Source of the DNA: an uncultured Deinococcales bacterium | GTDB lineage: Bacteria > Deinococcota > Deinococci > Deinococcales > Trueperaceae | Assembly (NCBI GenBank): GCA_937934635.1 | Contig: CALGZD010000090.1 | Span: forward strand, 1 to 17,617 | DNA length: 17,617 bases | Reading direction: 5' to 3' | Shown: piece after piece, positions 7,660 through 14,571 of the stretch | Layout of the letters: every line of letters starts with the position of its first letter | How positions within the stretch are numbered: position 1 is the first letter of the stretch | Notes under the pieces: generated by a model | What the model saw: only the letters and a program-made list of their open reading frames with translations | What the model was told of the DNA's origin: nothing | Databases searched by the model: none | Program-made: the position numbers and the translations under genes

Positions 7660-10600
7660 TTATTTTTGTAACCACTGCACAACAAGCGCATCTGCTAAGC
7701 GAACATATTTATTATTTGACAGTTCTTCAGGCTGGACTTTAAATCGCTCGCACAACTCAGGCGTTAACCATTCAGACCTGTTGTTTTCAGCCAAAGCAGC
7801 AAATACCCGTAAAACGGATTCATGATGAATTGCCAAACTTGTATCTGAAAGTACTTGTAGTAGACACTCTATGGCTTTTTGTCTATTTTCATCTATTGCA
7901 TAGGCTTGCATTTTTAATGCTAATAGCCATGCGAGTAAGCCTTCATCACTAAGTTCTTGTTTAAGCGTTGAATCATTGCGGATTTTTTCTAAAGCTGCTA
8001 AACCTTTTTCGGCATTTTCTAGAACTTCTGCTAAAGCCTGCTTTCGTAAGTACGCCAAACTCAGGTAAGCACTACTTAGGGCGAGGTCATAGTCATAGCT
8101 CGAGCCCTCATAAGCTGCCTTCGCCAAACGAATAGACTCATCAACAGAACTCGCCACCAAACTTGAAATCAGTAGGGCACTATTCTCTATCGTGAAGTAG
8201 TGAAACTGATCTTTTTGTGCTAAAACCTCTTGAACACTCAAACAAAGTTGCCTTGCATGAACAACATCAGGATGATCTGGCTGCGTCATATCAGCTTTCA
8301 TGAGCGGCAAGGTTAGTCGTTGGCTGAGGCTGCGACACCAATAAGCAAAACTTAATCGCAAGGTACTTCGCAAAATTCTAAAGGTTGCATCTACCTCGTA
8401 AACGCTCTGATACTTCTGAAATACTTCGATATTTTTCCAAAGATCAAAAATAGCTGCATCGAACTGCCCTGTTGCCAAGAGGTTGAGGGCACGTTCATCA
8501 CGCATTTTTGCCCACTCAAAATCTCGAACGATACCCAAGGTATCTTGACTTTCTAAAAGCAGCTTGGCTTCATCAAAATGCTGCGTTGCGGCTTCAAGTG
8601 CGCCACGCTTGCGAAGCAGATGGGCTACACGAGATTGATAACGGATTTGTTCATGTAAAGGAGCTTCACTACGTTTGGAAAGTTTAAGCGCTTTTTCTAA
8701 AGACTTGAGGGCAGCATCATACTTGCCAAGCTTTATCAAAGCATCACCTTGTTGAAAAGCAACCCTAGCACGAATCAAATCGTCATCTGCTTGAACATTA
8801 CTAAAATGTTCTATCGCTTGATCTAGCTCGCCTCTATCTTTAGCAATCAAGCCTGCCCATACAGATACTTTGGCATGAACCAGTTCACCCGAAACACTTT
8901 TTGGTGATATATCAGCAAGTTTTTGCCGAGCACCTTGCTCTATCAAATCAGCAGCATTATCTAACTGACTTCGCCAACGTGCCACACTAGCTTTAACAAG
9001 TGTTACCTCAGCATTTAAGGTTGGGTCATCAATGTCTGGCCAATCTTCAACCAGTTTTTCAGCCATATCATAATTTGCTTTGATAACTTCACTCTCAGCA
9101 CGTTTAAGTTGTGACCAAGCTCGTAATTCACCTTGTTCTGACTGAGCTAAAACTTCCAAGGCTTCTACAACATCAGGATGGTTATGACTGCCAAGCTTGA
9201 CGTAGTAGGCTGCGACTTGCAAAGTGATAGCTTCAAAAATTTCTAGGTCTTTAGGATTATTTTTTAGTTCTTGACTTGCCAAACGCCATACACGACGCAG
9301 TAAGGATTGTTGAACGCTGTGGAGACGTAGCCACTGCTCGAGCTCTTCCCACAGCCTCGCCTCAATCAGATGATAAACATAGCGTGTGCCCACCTCACTG
9401 CGTGGATCTTTAGCCGCAGCTTCTTCATAATTTTCGCTAGCTCGTTTATTCAGCGATTTATAAAAAGTTGGATCACTCAGTAAAAGTTCTTCACGTAAAC
9501 TTTTAGCTAGTGCCCTAGAAAAACAACGCCACGTCTCTGCCTCTCCAGGTACAACATCTAAAAAAGCTTGGGTAATACTGTTAAAAGGCTCTTCACTCTC
9601 ACGCACATGATTAAGCGCCTGCGTTGTAAAGGCTGGATAATCTTGCAAAGAAAGAACCGCAAGCGCACCTAAAAAGTTCCTAAGCTTGACATCCGCAGCA
9701 GTATGTACCAAATGACTAAGTTGCGAAACAAGTTTTAAGCCAGCATCTTCATTATCATTTCGACTTAAGGGCTCACGAATTTCCGCAAGCAAGGTTAAAG
9801 TACGCAAATCTTCAAAAGAACGCTTAGCACGGTTCACCAGTGCTTCTTGCTGAACCGTGGCAAGGTGCGGCAAACGTGCCTTAACAAAACGTCTAGCTTC
9901 ACTCGCAGTGGGCGGACTCAATTTAATCGGGTCTTTAAAACGCCCAAGCGATGACACTACTCTTGTTGGCGTATCAACCATACTGACCAAAACACTCAAA
10001 TTTGGCAAACGGCTAAGTGGGGTGAGCAAAGACACCCAAAGCCACTCAGTCGAATTTACTCTTGGTACATCAGTTGTATTCAACCGTAACGGCGCAAGCC
10101 CCAAGGTATCTTCTTGATCTCCTGAACCAACCACCTGTGAGATGTGCAAGAGAAGTACAACTGGTTCTTCGTTGTAACGCAGTTCTTCAATAATAGCCCT
10201 AGCAACATCTGCCTGTGCATCTGCCTGAACCGCATAGGCAGTTGAAGAAGCAATTTTTACAAGCCGTGATTCAAAAAGTTCATCATCAACCCCAAGCGCA
10301 CTTGCAAGACGGCTAAGCGAAGCTGCTAAATCATTGCGACTAAATTCTAAACGGATAATTTTTTCAGCAGCTCTTGGTGGCATTTCAAGTGCTTGCTGAA
10401 TGTAGTCAGTTAAAAGCGTCTTGCCCGAACCAGGTCGTCCTGTAATCAAGAGTTTAGGCGGATAGCTACTTCGTACTGCACCGACAAAACTACGGTACGC
10501 CCTACGCTTTTCTCGACCAAGAAGTTGCATCACCTCTTGCTCAGCACTACCACCTGTTGAGAGCAATACTTCAAGCTCTGGTACTTGAAGCTGTTCATTC

Positions 10601-10860
10601 CCTAAATCAACCCATAGCTGATTTAAGATGTCAAAAAGGATACGCTTATCATTAATCTTGCCTTTGTCACGGTAAATGATGTTGCGAACAACATTCGGGT
10701 TTGCCCCTTTTTGTTCCATCTGTTTACGTAACCAATTAATGCTACCAAGAACACCTGTATCATCCCGTTTATTACCAACAGAACGACGAATATCCTCAAA
10801 AATCTTTCGCCAAGGACTTGCTTGAACAGTCGTTTTTGTTTTAGGTGCAGCTTGTGACAC
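7660..10860 (-). CDS. Large P-loop NTPase (AAA/STAND-like) with TPR-like helical C-terminus
   Basis: A 1066-aa protein starting at GTG 10860; no upstream in-frame ATG exists, and the only purine-rich stretch (AAGGATGGG) is rather far. Residues 17-90 are a small basic helical region before the NTPase. A clear Walker A, GRPGSGKT, lies at 141-148. The expected Walker B strand VVLLLHISQV (234-243) has His239 where an acidic residue is usual. VLVSMVDTPTR (290-300) could be sensor 1, and LSPPTASEARRFVKARLP (314-331) resembles the lid helix of AAA_16/Orc-like ATPases. From about 470 to the end the chain is helical with TPR-like pairs (GELDQAIEHF, GKYDAALKSLEKALKL, GLAALEKI). There is no signal peptide or membrane segment, so it is cytoplasmic. 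The layout is that of STAND signalling ATPases and MalT-like regulators, but no DNA-binding or effector domain is recognisable. Function unknown. Confidence 0.85.
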   Translation of the reverse strand: MSQAAPKTKTTVQASPWRKIFEDIRRSVGNKRDDTGVLGSINWLRKQMEQKGANPNVVRNIIYRDKGKINDKRILFDILNQLWVDLGNEQLQVPELEVLLSTGGSAEQEVMQLLGREKRRAYRSFVGAVRSSYPPKLLITGRPGSGKTLLTDYIQQALEMPPRAAEKIIRLEFSRNDLAASLSRLASALGVDDELFESRLVKIASSTAYAVQADAQADVARAIIEELRYNEEPVVLLLHISQVVGSGDQEDTLGLAPLRLNTTDVPRVNSTEWLWVSLLTPLSRLPNLSVLVSMVDTPTRVVSSLGRFKDPIKLSPPTASEARRFVKARLPHLATVQQEALVNRAKRSFEDLRTLTLLAEIREPLSRNDNEDAGLKLVSQLSHLVHTAADVKLRNFLGALAVLSLQDYPAFTTQALNHVRESEEPFNSITQAFLDVVPGEAETWRCFSRALAKSLREELLLSDPTFYKSLNKRASENYEEAAAKDPRSEVGTRYVYHLIEARLWEELEQWLRLHSVQQSLLRRVWRLASQELKNNPKDLEIFEAITLQVAAYYVKLGSHNHPDVVEALEVLAQSEQGELRAWSQLKRAESEVIKANYDMAEKLVEDWPDIDDPTLNAEVTLVKASVARWRSQLDNAADLIEQGARQKLADISPKSVSGELVHAKVSVWAGLIAKDRGELDQAIEHFSNVQADDDLIRARVAFQQGDALIKLGKYDAALKSLEKALKLSKRSEAPLHEQIRYQSRVAHLLRKRGALEAATQHFDEAKLLLESQDTLGIVRDFEWAKMRDERALNLLATGQFDAAIFDLWKNIEVFQKYQSVYEVDATFRILRSTLRLSFAYWCRSLSQRLTLPLMKADMTQPDHPDVVHARQLCLSVQEVLAQKDQFHYFTIENSALLISSLVASSVDESIRLAKAAYEGSSYDYDLALSSAYLSLAYLRKQALAEVLENAEKGLAALEKIRNDSTLKQELSDEGLLAWLLALKMQAYAIDENRQKAIECLLQVLSDTSLAIHHESVLRVFAALAENNRSEWLTPELCERFKVQPEELSNNKYVRLADALVVQWLQK

Positions 10861-10923
10861 AGTAGCGTGTTCCCATCCTTGATACCTTAAAATTACTTAC
10901 GATTATTTATTTACTTTATTAAG

Positions 10924-10938
10924 TTGTACTCAGTACAA
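10924..10938. promoter_or_regulatory. Palindrome TTGTAC-TCA-GTACAA, possible operator
   Basis: A perfect 6-3-6 dyad lies 64-78 bp before the NTPase start in the NTPase/ccmA divergent region. Related GTACA words recur nearby (AGTACACAA at 10943-10951 and 11081-11089, GTATACAAGTACAAC around 11059-11073). This could be a regulator site for either gene. The rest of the 515-bp region is filled by MITE copy C (11090-11236) and AT-rich sequence in which I see no gene. Confidence 0.35.
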
Positions 10939-11081
10939 ATTTAGTACACAAAGCGGAGGATTCAAGCCTTAGAACCACAACTTCACACCTATTTATGTAC
11001 AGTCAGCAACATACTTTGTAAGGCTTTAACCTTAAACTAGTCCATATACTAACACAAAAGTATACAAGTACAACATCAAAA

Positions 11082-11090
11082 GTACACAAG
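11082..11090. repeat. Left target-site duplication of MITE C (GTACACAAG)
   Basis: GTACACAAG stands directly left of the element and recurs directly right of it at 11237-11245. The last G is shared with the first base of the inverted repeat, so the duplication is 8 bp if the repeat is counted as 11 bp, or 9 bp if it is counted as 10 bp. Confidence 0.8.
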
Positions 11091-11236
11091 GGTGCGTCCC
11101 ATCCAAGGTTGGAAAGAGATTCAATGCAAATAGAAGTTTTTTCGCTTTTTGAAAAACTTCCAAGGTGCGTCCCTACTAGAGTTGAATATCAAATTATTTC
11201 TTGAGATATACGTTCAACCTTTAGCGGGACGCACCC
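11090..11236 (+). mobile_element. MITE copy C with GGGTGCGTCCC terminal inverted repeats
   Basis: The ends are a perfect 11-bp inverted repeat, GGGTGCGTCCC (11090-11100) and GGGACGCACCC (11226-11236). A third copy of the box, GGTGCGTCCC in direct orientation, lies inside at 11164-11173. Between the first two boxes is a 9-bp hairpin, GAAGTTTTT/AAAAACTTC (11133-11160). Boxes two and three enclose a second dyad (GTTGAA at 11181-11186 with TTCAAC at 11213-11218). The element is flanked by GTACACAAG on both sides, the mark of a transposition event. It has no coding capacity, so it would need a transposase encoded elsewhere. An 8-9 bp duplication is made by several families (for example IS256, ISL3, IS1595, some IS4); I cannot choose among them. 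Confidence 0.85.
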
Positions 11237-11245
11237 GTACACAAG
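11237..11245. repeat. Right target-site duplication of MITE C (GTACACAAG)
   Basis: Exact second copy of the 9 bases at 11082-11090, abutting the right inverted repeat. Confidence 0.8.
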
Positions 11246-11353
11246 ACGTATATGTCATCGTTTCAATCACGTAAATACACCCAGAATCCCTAGAAGGTTA
11301 AACCCATTCTTTTGCTAAGATACTTCATCATTCGCCGAAATAAGGCTGATTTT

Positions 11354-11387
11354 CTAGAATGCCAATCAAACTAGAATGCCAATCAAA
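11354..11387. repeat. Perfect 17-bp tandem duplication at the ccmA start
   Basis: CTAGAATGCCAATCAAA occurs twice in a row (11354-11370, 11371-11387). Each copy carries an ATG. The first (11359) opens an 11-codon frame that stops at 11392-11394, out of frame with ccmA; the second (11376) is in frame with ccmA. Because 17 is not a multiple of 3, the duplication shifts one start against the other. Confidence 0.9.
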
Positions 11388-12095
11388 CCTATAATCATGT
11401 CTCAATCTTCACAAAACACATCTTTACAAAACACAAATGCATTAATTCCAGCTATTCAGCTAGAAGACTTATCGCAACGTTTTGGTGCTAACTATGTTTT
11501 AGAAAATATCTCCTTAAGTGTGCAACAAGGCAAACGTTTGTGTTTACAAGGCAGCAACGGTTCAGGAAAAACAACACTTATTCGTGTTCTATCTAGCAAA
11601 CTCAGACCTAGCAAAGGGGATGGCTTTATTCTTGGTCATTCTCTTAAAAAAGAAGGGGATGAAGTTCGTAAGCACATTGCGTACCTCAGTGTTTTAGGAG
11701 GAAGCTATCCTAGCTTGACAGCTTTCGAAAATTTGGAAATGGCTGCTAAGTTTTACAATTATGATTCAAAAACTGCGAAAGAGAAAATTACAGAGCTTCT
11801 TGAAAAAGTTGAACTAGAAAAGGCTTCAGATAAATTAGTACGTACATTTTCTAGCGGTATGAAGAAGAGATTGGGGATAGCTCGAGTCCTGCTAGCAGAC
11901 ACACCTATCTGGCTACTTGATGAACCCTACGCAGCACTAGATGCATCTGGAAGAATACTTATAGATGAGCTACTGAACGAAGCGGTAAACTCAAATAAAA
12001 CCGTTATTTTAGCCTCTCACGAACTCGATCGTGTTAAAGACTTTGTCGATGTCACACTAAAAGTCGAACAAGGAAAGCTTTCACGAATTGCCTGA
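11376..12095 (+). CDS. ccmA: Heme exporter ATP-binding protein CcmA
   Basis: A 239-aa ABC ATPase. Counting from ATG 11376: Walker A GSNGSGKTT at 59-67, ABC signature SSGMK at about 159-163, Walker B IWLLDEP at 178-184 with catalytic Glu183, and switch His215. It couples ATP hydrolysis to the CcmBCD membrane unit so that heme bound by CcmE can be released for CcmF. The family name rests on the CcmB gene 46 bp downstream and the full ccm cluster after it, since ABC subunits alone are hard to tell apart. Odd points: the Q-loop position usually Gln (HQPG in E. coli CcmA) reads V-L-G-G, and there is a 25-residue extension before the conserved start of the fold. ATG 11397 (MSQSS...) is an equally possible start; neither has a Shine-Dalgarno. 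Confidence 0.88.
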   Translation: MPIKPIIMSQSSQNTSLQNTNALIPAIQLEDLSQRFGANYVLENISLSVQQGKRLCLQGSNGSGKTTLIRVLSSKLRPSKGDGFILGHSLKKEGDEVRKHIAYLSVLGGSYPSLTAFENLEMAAKFYNYDSKTAKEKITELLEKVELEKASDKLVRTFSSGMKKRLGIARVLLADTPIWLLDEPYAALDASGRILIDELLNEAVNSNKTVILASHELDRVKDFVDVTLKVEQGKLSRIA

Positions 12096-12141
12096 TTTTT
12101 ACCTAAACCTTGTCTTAATATCTAAATCTTGCACCTAACTT

Positions 12142-12855
12142 ATGTCTGACTTAATCACCTTACTCACCATTGCTCAAAAAGACCTACGACAAGAGCTACG
12201 CAGCAAAGTTGTTACCGTTGCTACTGTCTTTTTTTCAGCAATTGTGCTGGTTATTTTGGCATTTGCTATTGGTCCAGAAAGTATTTTCTTACAGAATGCA
12301 GCAGCAGGTGTTTTATGGGTCAGTTTGGCATTTGCTGGTGTAATCTCATCAGCGCAGAGTTATCAAGCAGAGTTAGATGAAGGTGCTTTCGAGCAATTAT
12401 TGCTCTTCCCTATTCCAAGAGAAACTATCTACCTAGGAAAATTACTCTTTAACTGGTTATTTTTATCAGTTCTTTCTTTACTGATTTTGCCTACTACCAT
12501 GATTTTTTTTAATGTTGGCTTAGGCTCTGACTGGCCATGGCTACTAATTACACTACTACTCGGCTGTTTAGGTTTTTCACTCATATCTACTTTTTACGCA
12601 GCCCTAACTGCCAACCTTAGAGCTAGAGAATCTCTACTACCTGTACTGATGTTTCCAGTCATCGTACCTGTCCTTTTAGCTGCGGTACAATCAAGTGATT
12701 TACTCTTTAGTATTGCTGCTTTACCTGAAAGCGAAAATGCTTTGAAGCCTGATATGTTGCAACAAGCAAAAGACTGGCTGAAGTTTTTAGCAGGCTTTGA
12801 CCTTATCTACTTTGTACTTTGCACAGCCATATTTCGCTTTGCTGTCGAAGAATAA
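12142..12855 (+). CDS. ccmB: Heme exporter membrane protein CcmB
   Basis: A 237-aa integral membrane protein with about six hydrophobic segments, close to the usual ~220 aa of CcmB. The cytoplasmic stretch FEQLLLFPIPRETIYLGKLLFNW (about 88-110) is the family hallmark that contacts CcmA, and AALTANLRARESLLPVLMFPVIVPVLLA (about 153-180) is the conserved later half. It works in the inner membrane as the permease half of the CcmAB(CD) unit. It starts 46 bp after ccmA with no strong ribosome binding site and is probably cotranscribed. A 196-bp gap follows before ccmC, longer than elsewhere in the cluster. Confidence 0.92.
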   Translation: MSDLITLLTIAQKDLRQELRSKVVTVATVFFSAIVLVILAFAIGPESIFLQNAAAGVLWVSLAFAGVISSAQSYQAELDEGAFEQLLLFPIPRETIYLGKLLFNWLFLSVLSLLILPTTMIFFNVGLGSDWPWLLITLLLGCLGFSLISTFYAALTANLRARESLLPVLMFPVIVPVLLAAVQSSDLLFSIAALPESENALKPDMLQQAKDWLKFLAGFDLIYFVLCTAIFRFAVEE

Positions 12856-12943
12856 AAGGTTCTTACAACTCATAACTTTTAGGGACATGTGCTTGAGCGA
12901 TGTCTACTAGGATTAATCTCAATAATCGCTGTGTTTTGTAGTG

Positions 12944-12963
12944 TTTTTATAAATTTATAAAAA
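12944..12963. repeat. Perfect 20-bp AT-only palindrome between ccmB and ccmC
   Basis: TTTTTATAAA is followed directly by its reverse complement TTTATAAAAA. It lies in the 196-bp gap before ccmC. Such a site could be a binding site for an AT-preferring dimer or part of a secondary promoter. An extra dyad AGCGAT/ATCGCT (12896-12930) lies just upstream. It lacks the G-C stem of a terminator. Confidence 0.6.
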
Positions 12964-13051
12964 GTAAACAAACGTCAAGTAGGCTACTGCAATAACAATA
13001 AGATGTTTAGACAATACGTTTAGATAACAGAAGTTAATTCAGAGGTTAATT

Positions 13052-13807
13052 ATGAACAGCACGTCCAAACAAACTTTTTCTAGACCAACCAGACCACTAT
13101 GGTTGAATCTATTTGCTCTGCTCAATCTCATTCTATTTGGTGTTGGTATGTATCTTGGTCTTGTACGCTCTCCTGTAGACGTAACACAAGGTGACCTCAT
13201 TCGCATCATGTACGCCCATGTTTCTGTCGCATGGATTTGTTTCTTAGCAGTCTTCCTTTGCGCTATCTTCGGTGCTATCTTCTTGTGGCGTAGCGGAAAA
13301 ATCAATGATATTTTAGCTGTAGCTAGTGCAGAAATGGCACTCTTCTTCTCAGGATTAACCCTCATTGGCGGCATGACCTACAGCAAACCAACCTTAAACA
13401 CTTGGTGGACTTGGGATGCAAAACTCACAGCAACTGCGCTCATGTTCTTCTTGCTTGTTGGTTATTTTATCGTTAGAGGCTTGATTGATGACCCAGTTCG
13501 TAGAGGCAGAGTAAGTGCTGTAATCGGTCTCATCATTCTTGCAGATGTGCCTATTATTTATTTTGCATCTGAGTGGTGGCGTACGCTTCACCCAGCAAAA
13601 AGCATCAATCTTGATGGTAGTGGCGTGACTATGCAACCAGAATTTTTACAGGTGCTTTTATTCAATGTTGTGGTAGCAGCTCTTATATACATCTATATGA
13701 TGATCGAACGTGTCAGGATAGGTAGACTTGAGGCGAGGCAAGAGGAATGGCTCGAGCACAAACGCCAAAACCAACAAAACCAAAAAAGTGAGGCAATCCA
13801 TGTTTAA
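13052..13807 (+). CDS. ccmC: Heme-handling membrane protein CcmC
   Basis: A 251-aa protein with six predicted membrane spans. The periplasmic tryptophan-rich WWD motif reads WWTWDAKLT (118-126), and the two axial heme ligands are His56 (MYAHVSVAW) and His180 (TLHPAKSI). CcmC presents heme to CcmE and makes the covalent heme-CcmE bond. ATG 13052 has AGAGG 6 nt upstream. The C-terminal tail (about 228-251) is polar and rich in Gln and Lys. It overlaps the next gene, ccmD, by 8 bp. Confidence 0.96.
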   Translation: MNSTSKQTFSRPTRPLWLNLFALLNLILFGVGMYLGLVRSPVDVTQGDLIRIMYAHVSVAWICFLAVFLCAIFGAIFLWRSGKINDILAVASAEMALFFSGLTLIGGMTYSKPTLNTWWTWDAKLTATALMFFLLVGYFIVRGLIDDPVRRGRVSAVIGLIILADVPIIYFASEWWRTLHPAKSINLDGSGVTMQPEFLQVLLFNVVVAALIYIYMMIERVRIGRLEARQEEWLEHKRQNQQNQKSEAIHV

Positions 13808-13949
13808 TTCATTAACTGCAAATTGGAGTCAGTGGCACTGGGTATGGTTCGCTTGGGGTCAACTCATCTTGGCTTATATTGGCTACATTCTCTATCTAAA
13901 CTGGCGCTACCGAAGACTCGTTTCACAAATAGAAGAGGATGAAAGATGA
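13800..13949 (+). CDS. ccmD: Small membrane protein CcmD
   Basis: A 49-aa protein from ATG 13800, inside the end of ccmC, with TGAGG 7 nt upstream. A Trp-rich N-terminus (WSQWHWVWFAWG, 9-20) leads into one membrane span (about 17-33) and then a basic and acidic cytoplasmic tail (WRYRRLVSQIEEDER), the standard CcmD plan. It is needed for release of holo-CcmE from CcmABC. A longer in-frame opening at 13728 lies wholly inside ccmC and should not be used. The stop overlaps the ccmE start as ATGA. Confidence 0.92.
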   Translation: MFNSLTANWSQWHWVWFAWGQLILAYIGYILYLNWRYRRLVSQIEEDER

Positions 13950-14371
13950 AACGCTTAATTTACAGTGTTGCTGCAGTTGCTATCTTAGCCTCTGCTGGCT
14001 TCATGATTTACCAAGCACTCAATACATCTTTGGTTTACTTCATTTTGCCAAACGAATATGCCAAAGACCCAAACAGCTACCAAAATAAACGCTTGCGTTT
14101 GGGCGGCTTAGTGCAAAGTGGCACAGTTGATTTCAATAGCAATGATTTAAAGCTCTACTTCCAAATCTCCGATAGCATCAACAGCTATCCTGTTCGCTAC
14201 ACAGGCGCACCTCCCGAACTCTTCAAAGAAAACACAGGTGTCGTGGTCGAAGGTAGATTTCAAGAAGGTGTATTTGTAAGTGATAACTTACTTATTAAAC
14301 ATACTGAGGTCTATGAAGCACCGAAAGACGGTGCAGTCGATGTCGAAGCGCTCAAAAAATCTCTTGAATAA
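13946..14371 (+). CDS. ccmE: Periplasmic heme chaperone CcmE
   Basis: A 141-aa protein with an N-terminal membrane anchor (about 4-25) and an OB-fold domain outside the membrane. The heme-binding site is HTEVY, with His119 as the covalent heme ligand and Tyr123 as the axial ligand, corresponding to HDENY in E. coli. The start overlaps ccmD by 4 bp (ATGA) and has AGAGGAT upstream, so the two are translationally coupled. The end is notable: the TAA stop (14369-14371) is followed without a single spacer base by MITE copy D. Confidence 0.95.
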   Translation: MKRLIYSVAAVAILASAGFMIYQALNTSLVYFILPNEYAKDPNSYQNKRLRLGGLVQSGTVDFNSNDLKLYFQISDSINSYPVRYTGAPPELFKENTGVVVEGRFQEGVFVSDNLLIKHTEVYEAPKDGAVDVEALKKSLE

Positions 14372-14516
14372 GGGTGAGTCCCGTTTTTGATTGTGAAAAT
14401 TCTTGACATAATAATAACGTTTTTACCTATCAATGGGACTCACCTTAGAGTTTTTCAAAAAACAAAAAACTCCTATTTGTGTTTAAACTATTTCCAAGCT
14501 CAAATGAGACTCAGAA
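14372..14516 (-). mobile_element. MITE copy D, diverged and inverted relative to copy C
   Basis: Read on the minus strand this resembles copy C. The hairpin core (GAGTTTTT/AAAAACTC at 14448-14472) and the box GGTGAGTCCC (rev. 14435-14444) align with GAAGTTTTTT...CTTTTTGAAAAACT and GGTGCGTCCC of copy C, and the part before the hairpin is alignable (TTGGAAA, CAAATAG). GGGTGAGTCCC at 14372-14382 is the outer inverted-repeat end. The other end (about 14505-14516, ATGAGACTCA) is degraded. All intact boxes carry A where copy C has C. No clear target duplication remains. It fills most of the 200-bp gap between ccmE and ccmF and would be transcribed as part of the operon. Confidence 0.75.
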
Positions 14517-14571
14517 ATAAAAATTATTTAACTTTAATTCCTGAGCAGATTCCCGAAAGGATCTAGTCACC

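Noticed and set aside
7640..7825. 61-aa plus-strand open frame at the 3' end of the NTPase gene
   Set aside because: It is antisense to a well-supported coding region and has no recognisable start signal or family features.
11390..11395. Perfect TATAAT just before ATG 11397 as the ccmA promoter
   Set aside because: Transcription from it would start after the ATG, no -35 is placed at 16-18 bp, and no later start codon keeps the ABC fold complete.
13728..13799. Longer N-terminus for CcmD from the ATG at 13728
   Set aside because: The added residues lie entirely inside ccmC and do not resemble CcmD. ATG 13800 has a ribosome binding site and gives the normal family length.
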